Counted from the first letter of the stretch, positions 16,901-24,834 are shown. The stretch: 40,354 nucleotides of DNA from Verrucomicrobiota bacterium (GCA_019136135.1 JAGVUR010000031.1:1-40354), one strand, 5' to 3'. Translations and numbers: made by a program. Notes: generated from the sequence alone by a model not told the origin.

Positions 16901-18478
16901 AGGATCTTCCTGAAAGACCGATACAAGTCCCTGGATGTCCTCAATGACAACTGGAGCACCGACTTCCAGACCTGGGACCAGGTCCTCCCAATGACCAGGG
17001 ACGAAGTCTATGCAAACCCGAAACTGGTCGCTGGTTGGGCCGACCATCTGGAATTCATGGATGGAAGGCTGGAAAACGTAGTCGGAATCATCCGAAAGAC
17101 GATTGAACAAAACGACCCGAATTGCCTCGTCTCGATCTCAGGAACGCAAGCTCCAACCGCTTACGGCGGCATGGATTGGTGGAAGCAAACCAGACAATTC
17201 AATTCGCTGATGAACTACTACGGTGGCGGACAGCATGAAATCCACCGCTCGTTCATCCCATCAGGCGCCATCATGCCCTGGAGCTGGGGATACTCAAGCA
17301 AAGGCAACACGGCAATTGACAAATGCTGGGAAACCCTCTTCCTCGGATACAAGGGAATCATGGGATTCCACTATAAATCGCTGGTCAATCCAGACTGGAC
17401 GCTCTCAAAACCGGCAGCCGACAACAAAAGCCATCTCGAAAAACTAGCCAACGGTGTCGGAAAACTCATCATCAACAACTACAAGGAAAACCCTGAAGTC
17501 GCAATTCTATACTCCCAGGCCTCGATCAGACGCGCTTTCATCGAGAATCGCCGAGATCAACACAGGGAACTCAGAAGCAAGTTCATCGATCTCTTCAGAA
17601 ATCTAGCGTACCCATTCCAATTCATCTCCTCCGAACAGCTCGAAAATGGAATTCCAGGCAACTTCAAGGTGATCGTCCTGCCCGATGCAAAGGCGCTCTC
17701 GGACAAGGAACTGAAATCGCTCCAGGACTTCGCCAACAACAACGGCAAAATCTATGCCGAAGGAGAATTCGGAACACACCAGGCCAACTGCAAAATCCGA
17801 AATACCCCCGCAAAACTCAACATCCCAGCCCAAAACCTAAAGCTTGTTTCGCAGATCGACACGCAATATTGCAAGGCGCTGGAATATCCGCACATGCCGG
17901 AAAATGCAGCCGTCATCGAACGCGAGCAAAGGCAATTCCAAGACGCCATGCGAAACTTCGGCATCACAGCTCCTTTCGTCGCCTTGACCAACAAGGGCAA
18001 ACCCGTACGAGACGCAAGGATTTTCACCAAGATTGACCGGCAAGGCAACCGATTCGTCGGAGTGCTTGCAGGCAACGCCCCTGCCCAAGACGTCAACGCC
18101 GACTTCGGCTCGGAATTCCATGTCTATGACTTGGTGAACAGCGTCTCTTACGGGAAGGCTTCGCAGATTCAAGTCCAGCTTGCCCAAGGACGACCCTACG
18201 CTTTTGTCCTCCTGAAATCAAAACCAGGCAAGCCTTCCTGCAACCTCGACAACGATAAAGTCAATGTGTCACTGCCAACGGCAATCGACACAGTAATCCG
18301 ATGCACCTTCGAAGCCGATGGCGTCCCCTACCCCCCATACTCTAGGAATCTCGCCATCAATTCAGGCAAGGCAACCTTCAAGCTCCCCTTCACGAAATTC
18401 GACCTCCAACGCAATTGGAAAATCACCTTCCATGAAATCATCGGCGGCGAATCCGAAACACTCCAGCTTCAACGCTGA
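13958..18478 (+). CDS. Large secreted GH42-like (beta-galactosidase-type) multidomain protein
   Basis: This 1506-residue protein starts with a signal peptide (KNICLLMTLLASTQLLA). Residues about 30-270 look like a beta-sandwich of the galactose-mutarotase type. Beta-rich segments and a GATase-like domain (about 410-680) follow. Residues about 850-1180 form a TIM barrel. The stretch CLEQFRIFLKDRY...LNDNWSTDFQTW is the GH42 pattern. E958 in WLGDEQSI is a candidate acid/base, and E1094 in GGGQHEIHRS a candidate nucleophile. A trimerisation-like domain follows (VIVLPDAKALSDKEL). A C-terminal beta domain ends the protein. It probably hydrolyses a beta-linked hexose polymer outside the cytoplasm. 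It overlaps the lectin gene by 4 bases. The length is far above a normal GH42 (about 650-700 residues), so the family placement applies to the barrel only. Confidence 0.7.
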   Translation: MKNICLLMTLLASTQLLAFNEKTIYYENLKVDCHRVENDVFAVDFTELGGRMMSLTFKPENVNLTNPETIGSTTENLWNIPKSRFFLREKPFLFNKKLTEDSYVATFSGNHKGGGIDFLNVVKTYTLQNNTTIIKLDYAFENLPDAMSALNYAFLLHHNLGVLGEETTYFYPTKEGIKTIAPSKRPLDLWVFNPARGWLGCAAKSGKGIAIAMDYAQVHAFYSWFSKDKIPTLEWRMIPMSIEAGKQAKTSVEFIAFTGLDAVCGAGNGLVGDIKVLKAAPEPGDQVPLKVIIYNGKAGTVQAALNTRKSGEVNWTQLTTNTLEFGKFGTKDFTANVTLEQEGILELEVILANGQDELARLNQIVNFGESDQQWAITPLVKQRESSIQQINLRNFDNVTETPHIKWGKPLPKGTQPNVLALTDFQCIPEIAQLKQRFDFNVKTTYLPYSGLNQALANPIYSLGDTFGLLTGNDVEDNLLKALDDKHDAIVIGGLPWKAFSQKARQKIQDQIKNGTGIVYIGPFDPPDFLGLTGKPTTIKATPSPCENPESWLAGIPFNLLGEEQILAFKPDKDTQALANAAQAPYITEKNNVIAILYKANFGRFGDQAGLTPNLLDFYSDKESQHELYFSLLGKAILKAVGKSLPITFKNADVIDKSLTLNLTATATLAGKLNCFVTTPFNDITFQREVPFELKPGDNKITVPLEGLDYSGNLAVSAILKDNDGNVLSWGTWSTTGTENAQILEIITDKPNYNEGETIQIQLKLGGDTTGCTQLVELIDCWERLIQQIESTPGSQANLTIENELLSRAYKINAKLYKNKHQIAQRQAIVKVRPKQDKLAWDDYEIGTWITGDGTRLYLWKHQAEIIRSLNIKTIISNWGTIAHDFTTRHGFHPTNLAGAGLGQASEPEEYTKTKDKTLLVRNVCLSNPEFLQTIKDNFNKMSQSYSYEAMRFFWLGDEQSITGYNGKPIDFCFSNHCLEQFRIFLKDRYKSLDVLNDNWSTDFQTWDQVLPMTRDEVYANPKLVAGWADHLEFMDGRLENVVGIIRKTIEQNDPNCLVSISGTQAPTAYGGMDWWKQTRQFNSLMNYYGGGQHEIHRSFIPSGAIMPWSWGYSSKGNTAIDKCWETLFLGYKGIMGFHYKSLVNPDWTLSKPAADNKSHLEKLANGVGKLIINNYKENPEVAILYSQASIRRAFIENRRDQHRELRSKFIDLFRNLAYPFQFISSEQLENGIPGNFKVIVLPDAKALSDKELKSLQDFANNNGKIYAEGEFGTHQANCKIRNTPAKLNIPAQNLKLVSQIDTQYCKALEYPHMPENAAVIEREQRQFQDAMRNFGITAPFVALTNKGKPVRDARIFTKIDRQGNRFVGVLAGNAPAQDVNADFGSEFHVYDLVNSVSYGKASQIQVQLAQGRPYAFVLLKSKPGKPSCNLDNDKVNVSLPTAIDTVIRCTFEADGVPYPPYSRNLAINSGKATFKLPFTKFDLQRNWKITFHEIIGGESETLQLQR

Positions 18479-18488
18479 TAACCAGCAT

Positions 18489-18513
18489 GTACGAGCACCC
18501 CGGGTGCCCGTAC
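18489..18513. repeat. Intergenic palindrome, copy 4
   Basis: GTACGAGCACC pairs with GGTGCCCGTAC around CCG, with one mismatch. It fills most of the 47-bp gap between two convergent genes, so it could shield them from each other's transcripts. It is followed by AAGCCAATCC, as copy 5 is. Confidence 0.8.
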
Positions 18514-18525
18514 TCAAGCCAATCC

Positions 18526-20274
18526 TTATTTCCGAAGCACCGTGCAATCACGTTTAGGATCGTATCCATCCGGGAAAACATTTTCACCGATGGTCACGTT
18601 CCTCACGTGGTCGAAGGTAAACATCGTCTTGTTCTCATGGAACGGCTCGAAGTCTTGGTTCTTGATGATCGTGTTGCCGCTGAAAACGATTCCCTCAGCC
18701 GACAGCGCCGCCACCAGAGGGGCATCGAACGTCTCGAAGGTATTGTCGATGATGTTGATATTGGAATGGAAATATGGTGTATTCTCGTCCAGCTCCTTGA
18801 TGACCGGCGAGAGGGAGATGACCGCGTCCGTGAACTGGTACATCGATGTCAGGGCATTGAGGAAACGATTGCCTTTGATCACGACGTCGCGGCATGCTCC
18901 GGATTCGTACCAGCCATTGCAATCCCCGCAAAGCAAGATGGCGGCACCATGGGTATGGTCGAAGAAATTCCCTTCGCAAAGGACGGACTTAGGGGTTGAG
19001 AACAAGGCGCCGCGTGCGCGATTGTTTCGAATCACATTGTTCTTGAAGACAACGCTTGAGGTCCAGGTCAGGTTTTCGATTCCCAGATCCCCGTTGGTGG
19101 GAATTTCCGGAACCTCCTTTTCGAAGGTCAGGAGATATTCCTTGGCGCCTTCGATGCCATCCACATCGTAGGATTTGATGGACATAAGCTTGTTGACGTC
19201 ACCCAATTGTGCCAGTGTTGCGGAGTTGATGAACATGATTTCATCGCCTGGCAGTCCCCATTCATAACCGTATGCCTGGGGATGGATATAGGCGGCACGA
19301 AGCGTCTTCCCATCCCTAAAACGTTCCATGGTCTTCAGGTAGCAGCCATGCACGTTGATCGCATCGTCAGCCATCGCCTCGAACAAGCAGTTGACGACCC
19401 TGACCTCGCCACGGCAATTGACGAAATGCGTTGCATCGGCGTGCAGTGTAAACTGGCGTGGATCGTCACCGCCGCGGCGTTTCACATTGAATCCGTCCAG
19501 CGTCACATTCGTGCATCGTTGCGCCAGCACTCCCATTCCTTGGGCAAAATGGACATCAATGTTTTCCAGCTTGGTTTCATCGGCTCGGTACAGGAAGAAC
19601 GCCGGCGTCGGCCGTTCCGTAGGGCGCAGGGCAAGGAACTGCCCGGGCTTGTGCTCGCCGCAGGGCATCGTCAGGCGCAACTTGCCGAAACCAATTTCCT
19701 TGATGGAAGTCGGGTGGAATCCGCGATCGCTGATCCGGTATGCAAGGCGGCCATTCGCCTCAAACGTCATGTAGTAGTGCGGATTATCAAGCTCGGTTCC
19801 CAGGAAATGCAGCTTGCCATTGATGATTCCGTAGGCTTCCAATGGATTCAGCTGTACATCCATCCACGTCCCATCCTCGGAGACCTGGAGGACTTCAACC
19901 TGGTGCATCGTCGGAAACTCCCAGTCAACGCTGAAATTCCGCATCGTCACGCCAAATGTGTCCACTAGCGCAAAGGGAACAAGCCGACTATGGAAAACCA
20001 ACGAGGAACCATTCCCCTCGAACACGACATTCTTCAGGCCTTCGACTGGAACCGCAATGTTAATTTGGTCATATTGATTGTGGTTCGAAATATGATAATT
20101 GCGCTTGCTTGTGTCGCGCAACAAGAAGAAATCGTATCGTCCACATTCAAAGTTAACGATCTTTTCCTCCTCTGCGGGCAATCCAGCCAAATGTGCCAAC
20201 AACAGGTTCATATAGTACGTGGAATCGCATTTCGTGTCAGGTAAAACCTGAAAATCCTTCGCCTGAATAATCAT
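18526..20274 (-). CDS. GH110 alpha-1,3-galactosidase (no signal peptide)
   Basis: GH110 enzymes remove terminal alpha-1,3-linked galactose, such as blood-group B or linear B epitopes. They are right-handed parallel beta-helices. Seen here: RPTERPTPAFFLYRADET, IDVHFAQGMGVLAQRC, RRGGDDPRQFTLHADATHF, the Asp pair in ADDAINVHG and GDCNGWYESGACRDVVIKGN, all in the order known for Bacteroides family members. From the ATG at 20274 the protein is 582 residues, the usual size. That start is preferred over the ATG at 20325 because AGAGGA lies 8 bases before it. No signal peptide is present from either start. It would therefore act on imported oligosaccharides, unlike many secreted GH110 proteins. The gene has its own space downstream of the pyridoxamine-kinase terminator. 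Confidence 0.93.
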   Translation of the reverse strand: MIIQAKDFQVLPDTKCDSTYYMNLLLAHLAGLPAEEEKIVNFECGRYDFFLLRDTSKRNYHISNHNQYDQINIAVPVEGLKNVVFEGNGSSLVFHSRLVPFALVDTFGVTMRNFSVDWEFPTMHQVEVLQVSEDGTWMDVQLNPLEAYGIINGKLHFLGTELDNPHYYMTFEANGRLAYRISDRGFHPTSIKEIGFGKLRLTMPCGEHKPGQFLALRPTERPTPAFFLYRADETKLENIDVHFAQGMGVLAQRCTNVTLDGFNVKRRGGDDPRQFTLHADATHFVNCRGEVRVVNCLFEAMADDAINVHGCYLKTMERFRDGKTLRAAYIHPQAYGYEWGLPGDEIMFINSATLAQLGDVNKLMSIKSYDVDGIEGAKEYLLTFEKEVPEIPTNGDLGIENLTWTSSVVFKNNVIRNNRARGALFSTPKSVLCEGNFFDHTHGAAILLCGDCNGWYESGACRDVVIKGNRFLNALTSMYQFTDAVISLSPVIKELDENTPYFHSNINIIDNTFETFDAPLVAALSAEGIVFSGNTIIKNQDFEPFHENKTMFTFDHVRNVTIGENVFPDGYDPKRDCTVLRK

Positions 20275-20356
20275 TTGCACTGTCCTCTTTTGCTTAGAAG
20301 CTGTTGCCTTGATATCAAAAATCATTGGTGTTTATTCGTGTCCATTCGTGGTTCCC

Positions 20357-20387
20357 CAAAAACGCCATGGCATTCGTTGATGCCATG
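20357..20387 (-). terminator. Terminator after the glycyl-radical operon
   Basis: On the minus strand CATGGCAT pairs with ATGCCATG around a 6-base loop and is followed by GGCGTTTTT. It lies 33 bases after the pyridoxamine kinase stop. The neighbouring CCTAAAAAAAGCAGTTGA is a motif also found twice at 3618-3795, so the site may be part of a repeat. Confidence 0.65.
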
Positions 20388-20419
20388 CTTTCAACTGCTT
20401 TTTTTAGGTTAAAGACTAC

Positions 20420-21298
20420 CTATTTCTTGTCTTTTGTAGCCAAAAGGGCATCCAGCGCCAGTTCCAGCTGGATGCCTTCCCGGGCCGGATAGCCGAGTTC
20501 GAGGCTACGTCGCAGGCAAATCGTGGTAAAATCCACGGCCTTGATGATGGCGTCGTTCAAGGAGGCATTTTTCAGGAGGCATCCCGTCAGCACGCTGGCG
20601 AAGCAATCCCCGGTTCCCGGCAACGAGCAAGGCAATTTTTTGGTCGCAAAGCAGTTGGTTCGATCCGTTTCGCGTTCGTAACCGACGACTGCGATCTCGT
20701 CTTCCTTGCCCACAAGCTGGGCGCTGGTCACAACAACCTTCGAGGGCCCCATTTCAGACACCGCCTTAAGCTCATCGTGCCATTCCTGCATCGTCAGCGC
20801 ACGGTGAAACTCCTTATCCATGATAAGCCCCAACTCCGTCACGTTCGGAGTAATCACATCGGCCATCTTCACCAGATCGACCATCGTAGCAACCATGTCC
20901 TCATGGACGCTATCGTACAAACTCCCGTCATCGCCCAATACGGGATCGACAACAAGCAGCGAGTCGGGAAGACGACATCCCTCAACCAAGCGATGAACCA
21001 AATGCGCCTGGTCGGGACTCCCCAAAAAGCCCGAGTAGATGCAGTCGAAACGCAATCCCAATTCCTTCCAGTACTTGATGGTCAAATCCATGAAGTCCGT
21101 CAAGTCATCGAAGGCATACCCGTCAAATCCGTCGCTCTGAGTAGATAAAACCGCCGTTGGCAACGGACAGACTTGGATTCCCAATGCGGACAAAATGGGG
21201 ATTACGCAGGTCAGCGAGGACTTGCCGAAACCAGACAAGTCATGTACTGCCGCAACTCGCTTCAACCTCTTCCTAAAAGGCTCCTTTTCCGTATCCAT
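20420..21298 (-). CDS. Pyridoxamine/pyridoxal kinase (PfkB/ThiD-like fold)
   Basis: It phosphorylates the 5'-hydroxyl of a B6 vitamer to salvage PLP. The 292-residue length is right for the family. HDLSGFGKSSLT (19-30), ADVITPNVTELG (146-157) and the catalytic PGTGD (D231) are visible. The frame is open upstream to 21433. The ATG at 21298 is chosen because GAGGTG sits 3 bases before it, and the upstream extension overlaps the preceding gene. It starts 11 bases after the aldo/keto reductase stop, as the third gene of the glycyl-radical operon. A PLP salvage kinase here may be incidental, or may feed a PLP-dependent step of the same pathway. Confidence 0.9.
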   Translation of the reverse strand: MDTEKEPFRKRLKRVAAVHDLSGFGKSSLTCVIPILSALGIQVCPLPTAVLSTQSDGFDGYAFDDLTDFMDLTIKYWKELGLRFDCIYSGFLGSPDQAHLVHRLVEGCRLPDSLLVVDPVLGDDGSLYDSVHEDMVATMVDLVKMADVITPNVTELGLIMDKEFHRALTMQEWHDELKAVSEMGPSKVVVTSAQLVGKEDEIAVVGYERETDRTNCFATKKLPCSLPGTGDCFASVLTGCLLKNASLNDAIIKAVDFTTICLRRSLELGYPAREGIQLELALDALLATKDKK

Positions 21299-21309
21299 TG
21301 CCACCTCAA

Positions 21310-22245
21310 TCAAGCCTGGTTCAATGTCTGGAGTTCCTGGTCCGTCAACTTCAAGTCCAGTCCTCGGATATTCTCCGCCAGGTGCTTGACGCTGGAGCCG
21401 AACAGGGGAATCACCCTTGGGAATCCCGGGCACCGATGGAGATTGACCATCCAGGCGATGGCCAAGGCGCTTGCGGTGATTCCCTTTTCCGCTGCCATCG
21501 AGCGCAAGGTCTGCAAGCGTTCGCCTGCAATGTAGTCGCCAGGCAGCCTGGATTCGTCTTCATACCCGCCTTTGCACAGGCTCGAGTACGCCACCAGGGG
21601 CTGATCCTTGTCCCGCAGGAAGCGCAGGCGCTCACGATTGGTCTTCTCGTTGAAAATGTACTTCGGGGCAATCTCAAACTTGGGGTGCAGGTAGGTAAAG
21701 CTTTGCTGCATGACGGTGAACGGCGTCCATCCGCGCTGCGCCGCCAGCATGTTTGCCTCGGCATATCTCCACGTATCGTAGTTGCTGCCGCCCAGATGCA
21801 GGACTTTTCCCGCCTTGACAAGGGAATCGAATGCCTCCATCGTCTCTTCCATCGGGGTGCTGGCATCGTCCGTATGGGCATAGTATAGATCGACGTAATC
21901 CGTGTTCAACTTTCTTAGGCTTTCCTCGATCCAATAAACAATTTGCGCCTTCCGCAAGCCTGCGCCCTCGCCATGACGGTCAAATCCGACCTTCGTCGCC
22001 AAGACGATTCGATCGCGACACCCCCGTTGCTGAAGCCAATTGCCCAACACCGTCTCGCTCTCGTCACCACTCCCAGCCCAATGGGCGTAGTTGTTGGACG
22101 TGTCAACGAAATTCCCTCCGAAATCCAAAAAGGCGTCAAGGATCCCAAAGGCATCCGCCTCTGAGGTCGTCGTCCCGAACATCATCGCGCCAAGTGCCAC
22201 TTCGGAAACACGCAAGCCATTGCTCAAATCTATCTTCTTGATCAT
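21310..22245 (-). CDS. Aldo/keto reductase
   Basis: This is a NAD(P)H-dependent reductase of aldehydes or ketones, cytoplasmic, 311 residues. The catalytic tetrad is visible: D48 and Y53 in FVDTSNNY, K85 in LATKVGFD and H124 in YYAHTDD. The C-terminal IPLFGSSVKHL binds the cofactor's adenosine phosphate. AGGAG lies 7 bases before the ATG at 22245; an upstream in-frame start at 22287 would overlap the preceding gene. The gene begins 10 bases after the glycyl-radical enzyme's stop. The enzyme may reduce the aldehyde that such a dehydratase or lyase would release. It could equally be an oxidising sugar dehydrogenase. Confidence 0.93.
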   Translation of the reverse strand: MIKKIDLSNGLRVSEVALGAMMFGTTTSEADAFGILDAFLDFGGNFVDTSNNYAHWAGSGDESETVLGNWLQQRGCRDRIVLATKVGFDRHGEGAGLRKAQIVYWIEESLRKLNTDYVDLYYAHTDDASTPMEETMEAFDSLVKAGKVLHLGGSNYDTWRYAEANMLAAQRGWTPFTVMQQSFTYLHPKFEIAPKYIFNEKTNRERLRFLRDKDQPLVAYSSLCKGGYEDESRLPGDYIAGERLQTLRSMAAEKGITASALAIAWMVNLHRCPGFPRVIPLFGSSVKHLAENIRGLDLKLTDQELQTLNQA

Positions 22246-22255
22246 CAAAACACTC

Positions 22256-24505
22256 CTAGTTCTTGCCAAATCGCCCCATGACGTCATCCTGCAAGCGGGG
22301 CGACAAATCTACAAATATACCGCTGTAACCAGTAATCCGTACCCGCAAATCACGATGGCGATCGGGATCCTTGCGGGCAGCCTCCAAATCCGATAACGAT
22401 AATGCAGATACCTGAACCTGCAAACCACCACCCTCGAAATAGGTCCCCAACAACGACGAGAATAGATCCAGGCCAGACTCGCCTTCAAACATATTGCGCT
22501 CGACATCGACATTGACCGTCCCGGACAACAACCCGTCGGCGCATATGGACAGCAACGAATTGAACATTCCAGTCAACCCATTCCGGCACGATCCGTTGGA
22601 TGGACGGCAATTCTGTGAAAACGGAGTGTGCGCCAAGCGACCATCCGGAGTCGCTCCAAACTCGGCTCCCATCCGCAAGTGCCACGTGTCGCTCTGAATG
22701 CACGGACTCAAGAACAATCCCTCGCGCTTAAAGTAAGGCGAACTCTTCTCAATGACCAATCGAGAGGCCGCCATGCAGACCCGACGGGCATGACGGTTGG
22801 ACAACTCGCTGTCCTGGCCGAACTTGTCGCAGCGACGACACAGCGCCAACACATCCTCGCATCCCTCGAAATTCCTCTTGCAAGCCTCGAGCAACTTGCC
22901 CAACGTCAGGACTCGCTCCTGGAAAACCAGCGTGTCAACCGCGATGATGCTGTCAACAACCGTCGCGAACATATTGAACGCCTGAAGCTCAAAATGGTAC
23001 TTGCCGCAAGCTCCCATCGTTTCACCGTGCTCAATCGCCATCCCGGTGAAGCAATCGGCAAACGTCAGCACCCCGGATGGCTTGCGGCGACGAATCGAGA
23101 GCTCCCTCGAATAAAACGCAAGCTTCTGGTCGATGAACTCGCTCATTCGAGTGAAAAAGCCATCATAGACATCCTCGATGCTCAAGCTTTCCTGATCCTC
23201 GCGCCCCGACAAGTCCTCCAGCACCGCCATCAAGTCCTCCGGCCAACCGCAAGCAGAACGAGTACGCAAGTACGATCTTGTCATCGCAACCCGCTCTTCC
23301 TCGGATTGATAGATTCCCTTGATCTGGTGCGACTTGGGCGTTCCCTGCATCCAGGCGCTATGAATCCCTGGATTCGGCCAATTGCAGCCAAACTGGTAGT
23401 GATCCCAGCAATCCTCAAGCGGAAATCCAATCCGCCTGTAGGTCTCGATCACGCGACCATCGTGGTAGATCATCAACGACGCGCTCCCCAACGCCTTCTC
23501 CATCAACGTCCGCCAAACCGAGGGCTGACGCTTGCTGAACCCTTCAGTAAACCGAAAGATCACCACTGGATTCTTGAACGATGGCTCGATGCATTCCACA
23601 AACAAGGCCGTCAACTCGTTCTCTACAGGACTTCCGTCACGTTCAGAACCGCCCAGCAATAGGTACTGTGGCGAATCGAAGTTGAACACCCGTAAAAACG
23701 TGGTGCTGTTGGTCCAATCGCCAACCTGATGCTCTCCGCGTCCCATATTCAGATTGTGCTTGCAGTAGTAGTCGACGATTGCCGCTCTCGCCTGCTCCCG
23801 CGTCAATCTCCCCGCCTCCAAATCCGACTTGTACAGCGGATACAGGATCCTGTCGAGCCTCCCGACCACCAGCGTCGGATTCAACGTCACATAGGAGCAA
23901 GTCACCAGGGTGACCAGCCACAGCAGTTGCAAGGCATCAATGAAGGATTCGGGTCGCCCCGACACAATTCGCCTGAGCCGTTCCGCGATGTCAGTACGAC
24001 CCAATTGATAGGCGTGTTCGGCATATCTCAGCGCATAGTCCTGGACTGCCTGATGGATTTGAATCATCGCCTCGTAGAACACGCGTTTTTCGGGATCGGA
24101 AGTTTGCTTCAAGCCTTCTTGAGCACGTGATTTTAGCCCCTGAAGCCCGACCTTGACCAGCAGTTCCCAATCGTATGCCACATGCCCCGAATCCAGCAGG
24201 ATATGGCGCATTTCCTTGGCATTCCCCGCAGCAAACGATCGGTAGAGCGCCTCTTCCTCTTCGTTCAACTCGCGTTCAACGCTGCGACCAACAAGCAAGT
24301 CGTGGGGTTCGATTGGGATCGAAACACTGGACAGCATCGCCGCCAGCAGGCGTGCCAGGCGCAACGGCTGAGGCAATTCGGCGCAATCCCAGGACTCCAT
24401 GTCGTCGCATATCCGAATCCGTTCGATGGCCGTCGCCTTCAACGGCTTGTTGATCAATGCATCGCGCGCCTCGTCAACATTCTTGCTTAAATCTAAGCCA
24501 CACAT
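22256..24505 (-). CDS. Glycyl-radical enzyme of the pyruvate formate-lyase superfamily, function unassigned
   Basis: The C-terminus carries RITGYSGIFVDL. The radical glycine should be G726 in the 749-residue protein from the ATG at 24505. The active-site loop reads FGCNWPNPG with Cys374. Known subfamilies read CCVSP (pyruvate formate-lyase) or GCVEP (diol or glycerol dehydratases, choline lyase), so the usual second Cys or Glu is replaced by Asn-Trp. LQLLWLVTL is the common N-terminal-half motif. The substrate cannot be named. The start is set by AGCGAGGA before two adjacent ATGs (24508, 24505). The longer frame from GTG 24592 runs out of frame through a decayed copy of another gene's 3' end and is rejected. 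An aldo/keto reductase and pyridoxamine kinase follow at 10-11 base spacing. No radical-SAM activase is in the window, so it must be encoded elsewhere. The enzyme should be oxygen-sensitive. Confidence 0.88.
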   Translation of the reverse strand: MCGLDLSKNVDEARDALINKPLKATAIERIRICDDMESWDCAELPQPLRLARLLAAMLSSVSIPIEPHDLLVGRSVERELNEEEEALYRSFAAGNAKEMRHILLDSGHVAYDWELLVKVGLQGLKSRAQEGLKQTSDPEKRVFYEAMIQIHQAVQDYALRYAEHAYQLGRTDIAERLRRIVSGRPESFIDALQLLWLVTLVTCSYVTLNPTLVVGRLDRILYPLYKSDLEAGRLTREQARAAIVDYYCKHNLNMGRGEHQVGDWTNSTTFLRVFNFDSPQYLLLGGSERDGSPVENELTALFVECIEPSFKNPVVIFRFTEGFSKRQPSVWRTLMEKALGSASLMIYHDGRVIETYRRIGFPLEDCWDHYQFGCNWPNPGIHSAWMQGTPKSHQIKGIYQSEEERVAMTRSYLRTRSACGWPEDLMAVLEDLSGREDQESLSIEDVYDGFFTRMSEFIDQKLAFYSRELSIRRRKPSGVLTFADCFTGMAIEHGETMGACGKYHFELQAFNMFATVVDSIIAVDTLVFQERVLTLGKLLEACKRNFEGCEDVLALCRRCDKFGQDSELSNRHARRVCMAASRLVIEKSSPYFKREGLFLSPCIQSDTWHLRMGAEFGATPDGRLAHTPFSQNCRPSNGSCRNGLTGMFNSLLSICADGLLSGTVNVDVERNMFEGESGLDLFSSLLGTYFEGGGLQVQVSALSLSDLEAARKDPDRHRDLRVRITGYSGIFVDLSPRLQDDVMGRFGKN

Positions 24506-24507
24506 CA

Positions 24508-24660
24508 TTATTCCTCGCTGCCCCGAAGGTGCCAGCATCCATAACTTGAAGTTTTCCAACTCGTTGTGATCCGATCGCCAGTTTATGTCCACTGCGTTCG
24601 ACCGTCACCGCATCGTCCCCGCCATTTCAAAAAATACCCATCGTTATGTAGAAATCAAGT
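24508..24660 (-). pseudogene. Decayed copy of the 3' end of the 1359-residue hydrolase gene
   Basis: Bases 24587-24626 match 26735-26774 in 35 of 40 positions. The similarity continues through the C-terminal codons of the gene at 26652. The relic reads NGGDDAVTVERSGHKLAIGS, against NGGDEAITVERGGHKMTIGA in the intact protein. The Trp codon just before it has become TGA, and the 3' end has lost the intact stop. It runs straight into the ribosome-binding site of the glycyl-radical enzyme. The segment to about 24660 also matches the second relic at 30750-30850. Confidence 0.75.
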
Positions 24661-24740
24661 CTTATCGGCGCAACTTCGGTTATTTGCAAGCAGGCGCATG
24701 ATGCCGGGCCACTGCGAATCCCCCCGGCGCCCGTGCCTAA

Positions 24741-24790
24741 TATGAATTATGAATTATGAATTATGAATTATGAATTATGAATTATGAATT
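24741..24790. repeat. ATGAATT heptamer array
   Basis: About seven tandem copies of the 7-base unit TATGAAT. It is a simple-sequence repeat in the 24593-24926 gap, between the hydrolase-tail relic and palindrome copy 5. The gap has no gene. Confidence 0.95.
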
Positions 24791-24809
24791 ACCCGTCCGA
24801 CCAGCCTGA

Positions 24810-24834
24810 GTACGAACACCCGGGGTGCCCGTAC
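24810..24834. repeat. Intergenic palindrome, copy 5
   Basis: GTACGAACACC pairs with GGTGCCCGTAC around CGG, with one arm mismatch. It is followed by CTAAGCCAATCC, shared with copy 4. It lies about 90 bases beyond the 3' end of the unknown secreted gene. Confidence 0.8.

Noticed and set aside
19207..19968. Plus-strand frame of 253 codons
   Set aside because: It is antisense to the GH110 gene and resembles no protein.
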